From: an uncultured Acidobacteriota bacterium
Lineage (GTDB): Bacteria; Acidobacteriota; Vicinamibacteria; Vicinamibacterales; UBA8438
Direction of reading: 5' to 3'
Assembly (NCBI GenBank): GCA_913043805.1
Contig: CAJWMX010000213.1
Span: 1 to 5,729, forward strand
Length of the DNA: 5,729 nucleotides
The notes under the pieces were generated by a model. It was given only the letters and a program-made list of their open reading frames with translations. It was not told the origin of the DNA and made no database searches. This document shows, piece by piece, positions 1-5,331 of the stretch. A program made the translations under genes and the position numbers. Every line of letters begins with the position of its first letter. The first letter of the stretch is position 1.

Positions 1-659
1 ACTCAATCTGAAGACCCGGACCTGGTAGCGGAGCCGACAGGTGGGAACGGCTCCGGTCGAGAGCACCGGCACGCCGACCGCCTGCATCGCGAAAGCGCTG
101 CCCGCCACGCCGGGACCACGCCGATGATCTCGTTGCCCACACACACGCACGTCTCATGGGACACCCGAAGCCAGCGGCGCGCGGCGCGAAGCGGCGGATA
201 GCCCGCGCCGGCCAGCAGCACGGAGATGAGTGGACTCGTAGCCAGGGGCAGCAGGAACCCTGCGTCCAGCGTGCTGGGGTCGACACCGGCCGGCGAGGCC
301 ACCAGTCCCGCGCCAACCAGTCCGCCCAGCAGCGCGTGGGTCGTCGAGATCGGAAACCCGAGCCGAGTCGCAGCCAGGACCGTCAGCCCTGCCGCCAGCG
401 CGACCGCCGTGGGAAAGACCGGGTCGACCACGACCGCGGGCGGCACCAAGCCCTTCCCGGAGAAGGCGTCGCGCAGGCCACGAGCCAACACGATGGCGGC
501 AATCGAGCCTGCCGCGGTCGTACAGGTTGCCCACGCCAGCGCGCGGCGGTAGGTGGTGGTCCCACTGCCAAGCAGTGTCGCGACGCCCTTGAAGTTGTCG
601 TTGGCCCCGTTGGCGTACGCCAGGAGCAGGCCGATGCCCAGCACCGCGATGGTCGTCAT
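1..659 (-). CDS. PiT-family inorganic phosphate transporter, frameshifted and truncated by the window edge
   Basis: Inner-membrane carrier that takes up inorganic phosphate, normally driven by an ion gradient. The N-terminal part is a clear PHO-4/PiT protein: an initial membrane helix followed by GANDNFKG (residues about 18-25), the first family signature in the form used by short bacterial PiT proteins, and the second signature PISTTHALLGG (about 103-113), with hydrophobic segments before, between and after. The start is ATG at 659; GTG at 662 is directly upstream in frame, and no strong Shine-Dalgarno separates them. After ETCVCVGNEIIGVVP the frame turns into Arg/Cys/Ser-rich sequence and stops at 3-5. 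Another frame of the same strand continues with family-like sequence (AGSAFAMQAVGVPVLSTGAV, then a CRLRYQ stretch) and stays open to base 1. This fits one base lost from the GGG at 112-114. The gene lies 97 bases downstream of a porin on the same strand. The PiT assignment is firm; whether the gene is functional depends on the frameshift. The remaining C-terminal half lies outside the window. Confidence 0.88.
112..114 (-). other. Probable one-base frameshift site in the phosphate transporter gene
   Basis: The minus strand reads GTG GTC CCG GCG TGG here, and all further codons give a sequence unlike a membrane transporter. Adding one C to the CCC run gives GTG GTC CCC GGC GTG GCG GGC AGC (VVPGVAGS), which leads into an open frame with hydrophobic, transporter-like composition that continues to the window edge. 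A homopolymer slip, either a sequencing or assembly error or a genuine mutation, explains this with a single change. The exact base cannot be fixed, because neighbouring positions (about 105-120) would also restore the frame. Confidence 0.7.
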
Positions 660-756
660 CACGGATAGGGCGCCTACCCCCGACGTGGTGATCCGCGACC
701 CGCGGCCGCGATACGGCTGACGGCGGGATCAGTTGAGACTCTTGTGAGATTGAGTA

Positions 757-1914
757 CTAAAACCTCACGATGGCGGCAACGTGCGGACGGGTCAGCCAGT
801 TGTCGTTCGCCCCGGTGCCGGTGACCAGGCGCCGGCTGATGTGCATCGTGAGATCCAACGTGAGGTTCGGCACCGGCACGTAGGCGATCGTGAACATGTG
901 CAGCCAGAGATTGGTCCCCGGCATATCGCTGAAGACGAAGGGCGACAGCGCGGCTTCCTGTTCGATCCGACCGATCGTGTAACCCAGCTCGTAGGTGCCC
1001 TGCTCTCCCGAGCCGCCATACTCCGCTTCGAACCACAGGCCGGTGTCCTGGTCGGTTGCGGCGCGCGTGTTCTTGAGGTATTCACCGAGCACGCGCAGCG
1101 GGTAATTCTCCCGTCCCGTGTCGATCTCCGCCTGGACGATGGTGTCGACCATGTTGAAGTCCGACACCAGGCCGATGATGTTGCCATTGGCATCCCGCTC
1201 GACCTGGTTGGTCAGCAGGCTGTTGAGCGGACCGTTGGCGCGGCCGACCGCGACCTGGTCGACGTTCCCGAATCCATAGTCGGCGACCGACACCTGTAGC
1301 CGGTGAGGACCGAAGCGAAACCCGACCTCACCGTAGGCCGCGAGCATGTAGGCGTCCTGGTCGCGACTGACCTCGTTCACCGCCGTCTGCAGGGCCAGCA
1401 GCGTCACGTCGACCCGGTCATTGACGTCCCAGGCCACCTGCTCGAAGCCCCCCTCGAAGTTGAGGTCGTCGTCCCACACCATCTGGGTACGAGTCACCGG
1501 CGATCCGAACTTGCCCATGGCCAGCGTCAGCGCCGAGCCACCGGGGTTGTAGCGGATGTTGGCCCGATCGAGATTGAAAGGCTTAGGACGAAAGAAGCTG
1601 GTAAAGGTCTGGTTGGTGGACACCGGAGTCCCCGGGTCACCACTGGCAATCTGAATCTGCAGTCGAGTGTCGTCGTTGATCTCGGTGTCGATCCGCAGCC
1701 GCAGCCGGAAGCGGGTCCGGTGGCGGGCCTCACGATCCGTCTGATAGAACCCCTCGTAGCGGGAGCGAAAATCACCGCCGAACTGGATCCGCTCGTGCCA
1801 TGGCGACAACTGGGCCTCGGCGGGTACGCCTCCCGCCGCCAGCAACAAGCCGAGTAACATGAGGCGCCAACTGAACCGCCTCACCACTGCTAACGCTGTC
1901 TCACGTTTGATCAT
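757..1914 (-). CDS. Putative outer-membrane porin (Porin_5-like beta-barrel)
   Basis: A 385-residue protein predicted to form an outer-membrane diffusion channel. Residues 1-34 are a Sec signal peptide: a basic start (MIKRE, VRR), a Leu/Ala-rich core (LMLLGLLLAAGG) and a likely cut after AEA before QLSPW. The mature part opens with FGGDFRSRYEGFY (45-57) and continues as alternating polar/hydrophobic strands such as RTRFRLRLRIDTEI, typical of bacterial putative porins. A central segment MGKFGSPVTRTQMVW (133-147) is followed by Asp-rich loop sequence. There are no cysteines, and the last residues are AAIVRF with a terminal Phe, the usual C-terminal aromatic signal recognised by the BAM machinery. 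The ATG at 1914 is chosen because it begins the signal peptide; no Shine-Dalgarno precedes it. The phosphate transporter follows on the same strand, so phosphate or anion passage is plausible but rests on context only. The fold class is well supported; the substrate is unknown. Confidence 0.88.
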   Translation of the reverse strand: MIKRETALAVVRRFSWRLMLLGLLLAAGGVPAEAQLSPWHERIQFGGDFRSRYEGFYQTDREARHRTRFRLRLRIDTEINDDTRLQIQIASGDPGTPVSTNQTFTSFFRPKPFNLDRANIRYNPGGSALTLAMGKFGSPVTRTQMVWDDDLNFEGGFEQVAWDVNDRVDVTLLALQTAVNEVSRDQDAYMLAAYGEVGFRFGPHRLQVSVADYGFGNVDQVAVGRANGPLNSLLTNQVERDANGNIIGLVSDFNMVDTIVQAEIDTGRENYPLRVLGEYLKNTRAATDQDTGLWFEAEYGGSGEQGTYELGYTIGRIEQEAALSPFVFSDMPGTNLWLHMFTIAYVPVPNLTLDLTMHISRRLVTGTGANDNWLTRPHVAAIVRF

Positions 1915-1920
1915 GAGACG

Positions 1921-1948
1921 AATCTAGCAGCGGCGAATTTCAAACCAA
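1921..1948 (-). promoter_or_regulatory. Possible promoter of the porin gene
   Basis: On the minus strand TTGGTT (1948-1943) and TAGATT (1926-1921) are separated by 16 bases, with partial matches to the sigma70 -35 (3/6) and -10 (4/6) boxes. TAGATT fits the TANNNT pattern and lies only 6 bases before the ATG at 1914, so transcription would begin at or next to the start codon. Together with the missing Shine-Dalgarno this suggests a leaderless or near-leaderless transcript. The local AT-richness in a GC-rich region supports a promoter, but the box matches alone are weak. Confidence 0.3.
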
Positions 1949-1998
1949 TTACTAGAACGTTAAATCGATGTAAATGAACCGCGTGGAACAGCCGCCGG

Positions 1999-2027
1999 CT
2001 GACAATCGAGGGATTCCCGGCAACAAT
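1999..2027 (+). promoter_or_regulatory. Possible promoter of the LolA-like gene
   Basis: CTGACA (1999-2004, 5/6 to the -35 consensus) and AACAAT (2022-2027, 4/6 to the -10 consensus) are 17 bases apart. The expected transcript start at about 2034-2036 coincides with GTG 2034 / ATG 2037, and neither that ATG nor the upstream in-frame ATG at 1974 has a Shine-Dalgarno. If used, this promoter excludes 1974 as the start. An alternative is a promoter in the AT-rich stretch at 1936-1965 serving a start at 1974. This is prediction only. Confidence 0.3.
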
Positions 2028-2036
2028 TGGACCGTG

Positions 2037-2903
2037 ATGAACGCCGCACCAGCCTCGGGGCGGGTCCCGTCCGCCCATCGACTCATACGGCCCACGACTC
2101 TGGCAGCCCTGGCGTTCGTACTCATCGCGGTGCCCTTGCGAGCGCAGGAGCCGACCGCGGACGAGATCGTCGATCTGGCCGTGGCCCGCGCCGAGCTCCA
2201 GCGCGACTCGGGGTTGGACCAGGCCTTCGAGGCGACCCTCGAGTCGATCACCGAGCAGCTGGATGGTGACGGCGAGGTCAAGGAAACCGAGCGGGAGACC
2301 TACCGCCAGTACCCGGTGGAAGGGGTGATATTCGAGGAGCTCGTCGCCCGCGAAGGCGAGCCGCTCGACGAGAACGACGCCGAGGACGAGGTCGACCGCC
2401 GCGAGAAATTCGCCAAGGAAGTGCGTGAGCGTCGCGCCAAGGGCGAGGACCCGGAGCCGGAGGACGAGAACCGCGTCGCGTTCGACCGCGAGTTCGTCGA
2501 GCGCTATCAGTTCGAGCTCGTCGGCGAGGAGCCCCTCGACGGGATCGACTGCTGGGTCGTCACCCTCGAGCCGAAGCCGGGCAAGCTTCCCGAACGGCGG
2601 CGTATCGACACCGCGCTGAACAAGTCCACCGGCACGCTGTGGATCAGCAAGGACGACTACGGTCTGGCCCTGGTCGAGTTCGAGATGGCCAGCTCCGTCC
2701 GCTTCTGGGGTGGCATCCTCGGGACCCTCCGCAACACCGTGGGCCGCCTCGAGTTCCGTCGCTACGACGACGCCACGTGGGTGCCGAAGCTGATCGACAT
2801 CCGCCTGGACATCCGCATCCTGTTCAGCAACATCCGGCGTCGAATCGTGCGTGAGTGGATCGACTATTCGCCGCTCCCCCTGCCAGCCAACCTCCCTGGC
2901 TGA
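2037..2903 (+). CDS. Secreted LolA/RseB-like protein of unknown function
   Basis: A 288-residue exported protein; I do not recognise a named family with certainty. Residues 1-36 form a Sec signal peptide (basic RLIR, then LAALAFVLIAVP, likely cut after LRA before QEP). A helical stretch follows (41-75), then a very charged Glu/Asp/Arg/Lys segment at about 101-148 with low-complexity character. The C-terminal half looks like beta-strands with the rhythm of LolA/LppX/RseB folds: LDGIDCWVVTLEP (168-180), TGTLWISKDDYGLALVEFEM (198-217), FWGGILGTL, then RLEFRRYDDATWVPKLIDI. These folds bind lipid or lipoprotein acyl chains in the periplasm, so a lipid-binding or sorting role is possible. There is one cysteine (172). 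The ATG at 2037 is preferred because it gives a signal peptide of normal length; an in-frame ATG at 1974 would add 21 polar residues. It lies 58 bases upstream of the cytochrome gene on the same strand. The gene itself is certain; the function is not. Confidence 0.8.
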   Translation: MNAAPASGRVPSAHRLIRPTTLAALAFVLIAVPLRAQEPTADEIVDLAVARAELQRDSGLDQAFEATLESITEQLDGDGEVKETERETYRQYPVEGVIFEELVAREGEPLDENDAEDEVDRREKFAKEVRERRAKGEDPEPEDENRVAFDREFVERYQFELVGEEPLDGIDCWVVTLEPKPGKLPERRRIDTALNKSTGTLWISKDDYGLALVEFEMASSVRFWGGILGTLRNTVGRLEFRRYDDATWVPKLIDIRLDIRILFSNIRRRIVREWIDYSPLPLPANLPG

Positions 2904-2905
2904 CA
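2881..2905 (+). other. Inverted repeat spanning the stop of the LolA-like gene
   Basis: TGCCAGCCA (2881-2889) and TGGCTGACA (2897-2905) can pair as a 9-bp stem with one internal C-A mismatch and a 7-base loop; six inner pairs (CAGCCA/TGGCTG) are perfect. It includes the TGA at 2901-2903. No T-run follows directly (the nearest, GGTTTTTG, is about 30 bases on), so it is not a standard intrinsic terminator. It could stabilise a 3' end or reduce read-through into the next gene, or be chance. Confidence 0.3.
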
Positions 2906-2951
2906 CCGGCGAGACCCTCCTGTAAGATGTGCTGAGGTTTTTGTCTTCAAC

Positions 2952-2956
2952 AGGGA
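2952..2956 (+). promoter_or_regulatory. Ribosome binding site that decides the cytochrome gene start
   Basis: AGGGA lies 5 bases before the ATG at 2962. It supports that ATG over the in-frame GTG at 2929, which has no such site and would put 11 extra residues in front of the signal peptide. Confidence 0.7.
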
Positions 2957-2961
2957 TCGAA

Positions 2962-5331
2962 ATGCGTACATTCGGGCTCCGGAGCGCCGCGACCGTACTC
3001 GCGTTGACCATGGGCGCCGCGGCCGCCTACGGCGGTCAGGACGTCTCGAGTGCCAGCGACCAGCAGGCACTGGTGAATCGGTATTGCCTGACCTGCCATA
3101 GCGACCGGGCCATGCGCGGCAACCTGTCGCTCGAGAGCTCGCCGTTGACCGATGTCGCCGACCACCGGAACGTATGGGAAAAGGCGCTGAAGAAGCTCCG
3201 CGCGAGCGCCATGCCCCCGGACGGAGCACCTCGCCCGGCGCCAGAGGTCTACGCCGGGCTGGTGCGTCATCTCGAGACCACGCTCGACGCACTCGCCGAC
3301 GCGGACCCCAACCCGGGTCGCACCGAGACGTTCCGGCGACTCAACCGGACGGAATATCGGAACGCCGTACGTGACCTGCTCGATCTGGACATCGACGTCG
3401 CGACGCTGCTGCCGCGCGACGACGCCAGCTTCGGCTTCGACAACGTCGGTGTGGTCGAGCTCTCTCCCACGCTGATGGAGCGCTACCTCAGCGCCGCGCA
3501 GAAGATCAGCCGTCTGGCGGTCGGGAGCAGCGGCATCGTCCCCGGGAGCCGGGTGGTCGTACTCCGCCCCGATCTGACCCAGGAGGGGCACATCGACGGG
3601 CTGCCGTTCGGCACGCGGGGCGGAACACTGCTCGAGCACACCTTCCCGCTGGACGGCGATTACGAGATCGAAGTGCGGCTGGCGCGCAACCGGAACGAGA
3701 ACGTGGAAGGGCTCCGGGAGGCGCATGTCCTCGAGATGACGCTCGACGGCTACCGGCTCGAACTGTTCAACGTCGTTCCCAACCGGAATCGCCTCGGCAG
3801 CTACTACGCCGACGAAGACGTCGACCGGCACCTCAACATGCGGATCCCGGTTAGCGCCGGCCCTCACACGGTTGGCGCCGCGTTCCTGCAGAACAACTCG
3901 GCGCTGATCGAGACCGAGCGCCAGCCGTATCAGGCCCAGTTCAACCAGGATCGCCACCCCCGGCAGCAACCGGCCGTGCAGTCGGTGTCGATCGCCGGTC
4001 CATTCGAACCGACCGGCCCTGGCGACACGCCCAGCCGGAGCCGCATCTTCACCTGCCAGCCGGACACTGTCGACGACGAGGCGGATTGCGCGTCGTCGAT
4101 CATCTCGGGGCTGGCCCGCCGCGCGTTCCGGAGACCGGTCAGCTTCGCCGACATCGAGATGCCGCTCGCCTTCTTCGAGCAGGGCCGGGCCGACGGCGAC
4201 TTCGAGGATGGCATCGAGCTGGCGTTGCGGGCGCTGCTGACCAGCCCCGAGTTCCTCTTCCGGATCGAACGCGACCCTGAGGAGGTTCCTGCCGGATCGG
4301 CCTACGAGCTGAGCGACATCGAGCTCGCGTCGCGTCTGTCCTTCTTCCTGTGGAGCAGCATCCCTGACGACGAGCTCCTGGAACTGGCCGAAGCGGACCG
4401 TCTCGGCGACCCCGCCGAACTCGAGCGTCAGGTCCGGCGGATGCTGGCCGACCCGAAGGCGCGGACGCTGACCACCAGCTTCGCCGACCAATGGCTTCAC
4501 CTGCGTAACCTCGAGGCGGCGGCCCCGAATCTGCGGCTGTTCCCAGACTTCGACGACAACCTCCGCAACGCGTTCCGCGAGGAGACCCAGCTGCTGTTCG
4601 CGAGTATCGTCAACGAGGACCGGAACGTCCTCGACCTGCTGCGCGCCGACTACACCTATCTGAACGAGCGGCTGGCCCGGCACTACGAGATCCCCGGTGT
4701 GTATGGCACGCAGTTCCGGCGCGTGGCGCTCCCGGGTGACAGCGTGCGCCGGGGCATCCTGGGGCACGGCAGCCTGCTGACAGTGACCTCCTACGCCACC
4801 CGTACCTCGCCCGTGCAGCGTGGCAAGTGGATTCTCGAGAACCTGCTCGGCATGCCGCCGTTGATTCCTCCCCCCAACGTTCCAGAGCTGGAAGAACCTG
4901 AAGCCGGTGTCGCTCCCCGGTCGATGCGCGAGCGCATGGAGGCCCACCGGGCCAACGCGGTCTGCGCCGCATGTCATCGGCTGATGGACCCGGCGGGACT
5001 CTCGATGGAGAACTTCGACGCCATCGGTCGGTGGCGCGATCGGAACAAGGACTGGACCGCGATTGACGCCGCAGGAAGCATCCCGGGCGGCGGCCAGTTC
5101 GATGGCGTGTCGGGATTGCGCGCCGCCGTGCTCTCCCGCCCGGACGTCTTCGCCGGCACCGTCACCGAGAAGCTGATGACCTACGCGCTAGGTCGAGGAC
5201 TGACCGCCCATGACGGGCCCGCCATCCGCGCCATCGTGCGCGAGGCGGCCACCAACGACTATCGATTCTCGTCCCTGGTGCTCGGCATCATCGAGAGCAC
5301 CCCGTTCCAGATGCGGAGAACGCAATCATGA
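2962..5331 (+). CDS. Planctomycete-type cytochrome c multidomain protein (DUF1592 family)
   Basis: A 789-residue exported protein with two c-type heme sites. Residues 1 to about 24 form a Sec signal peptide (MRTFGLRSAATVLALTMGAAAAYG). Domains in order: an N-terminal cytochrome c-like part with CLTCH (42-46) and a likely axial Met in SAMPPDG (Met84); DUF1587/PSD3 (about 123-186, FRRLNRTEYRNAVRDLL); a beta-rich insert (about 195-345) resembling a jelly-roll or carbohydrate-binding module; DUF1595/PSD5 (about 378-438, ARRAFRRPV ... TSPEFLFRIE); DUF1592/PSD4 (about 449-577, LASRLSFFLWSSIPDDELL); DUF1588/PSCyt3 (about 595-693) with the second heme motif CAACH (668-672) followed by RLMDPAGLSMENFDAIGRWR; and DUF1585/PSD2 (about 710-785, TEKLMTYALGRGL). 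Its six cysteines form three pairs; the non-heme pair is C365/C376. All family domains are present, so it looks full length. It shares a 4-base overlap with the DUF1552 gene, its usual partner. A periplasmic redox role is inferred; the substrate is unknown in the family. Confidence 0.94.
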   Translation: MRTFGLRSAATVLALTMGAAAAYGGQDVSSASDQQALVNRYCLTCHSDRAMRGNLSLESSPLTDVADHRNVWEKALKKLRASAMPPDGAPRPAPEVYAGLVRHLETTLDALADADPNPGRTETFRRLNRTEYRNAVRDLLDLDIDVATLLPRDDASFGFDNVGVVELSPTLMERYLSAAQKISRLAVGSSGIVPGSRVVVLRPDLTQEGHIDGLPFGTRGGTLLEHTFPLDGDYEIEVRLARNRNENVEGLREAHVLEMTLDGYRLELFNVVPNRNRLGSYYADEDVDRHLNMRIPVSAGPHTVGAAFLQNNSALIETERQPYQAQFNQDRHPRQQPAVQSVSIAGPFEPTGPGDTPSRSRIFTCQPDTVDDEADCASSIISGLARRAFRRPVSFADIEMPLAFFEQGRADGDFEDGIELALRALLTSPEFLFRIERDPEEVPAGSAYELSDIELASRLSFFLWSSIPDDELLELAEADRLGDPAELERQVRRMLADPKARTLTTSFADQWLHLRNLEAAAPNLRLFPDFDDNLRNAFREETQLLFASIVNEDRNVLDLLRADYTYLNERLARHYEIPGVYGTQFRRVALPGDSVRRGILGHGSLLTVTSYATRTSPVQRGKWILENLLGMPPLIPPPNVPELEEPEAGVAPRSMRERMEAHRANAVCAACHRLMDPAGLSMENFDAIGRWRDRNKDWTAIDAAGSIPGGGQFDGVSGLRAAVLSRPDVFAGTVTEKLMTYALGRGLTAHDGPAIRAIVREAATNDYRFSSLVLGIIESTPFQMRRTQS
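5315..5320 (+). promoter_or_regulatory. Ribosome binding site for the DUF1552 gene, inside the upstream gene
   Basis: GGAGAA lies 7 bases before the ATG at 5328, within the last codons of the cytochrome gene. With the ATGA start/stop overlap (5328-5331) it supports this start and translational coupling of the two genes. Confidence 0.7.

Noticed and set aside
156..668. Plus-strand frames opposite the phosphate transporter.
   Set aside because: Arg/Gln-rich translation without motifs; the minus strand carries both PiT signatures here.
690..730. Imperfect hairpin (GATCCGC ... GCGGGATC) with the palindrome CGCGGCCGCG at 701-710, between porin and transporter, considered as a terminator.
   Set aside because: The outer stem is only about 7 bp with a bulge, and no T-run follows in the transcribed direction; GC-rich palindromes are common by chance here.
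1..757. The 9-base string ACTCAATCT at position 1 recurring inverted at about 747-757.
   Set aside because: Too short to claim a repeat, with no flanking similarity or mobile-element features.
1974..2036. Upstream in-frame ATG at 1974 as the start of the LolA-like gene.
   Set aside because: It would put 21 polar residues in front of an already normal-length signal peptide and has no ribosome site; it is kept as an alternative because 2037 lacks one too.
2929..2961. GTG at 2929 as the start of the cytochrome gene.
   Set aside because: The ATG at 2962 has AGGGA at proper spacing and begins directly with a standard signal peptide.
1911..3011. A 366-codon minus-strand frame opposite the LolA-like gene.
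   Set aside because: It would overlap the porin start and run through the divergent promoter region; its composition is that of a mirror of charged codons, while the plus-strand protein has a signal peptide and ordered strand pattern.
2947..4977. A 676-codon open frame on the minus strand opposite the cytochrome gene.
   Set aside because: It lies antisense to a gene with unmistakable domains and heme motifs, has no recognisable motif, signal or membrane segment, and long antisense frames are expected at this GC content.
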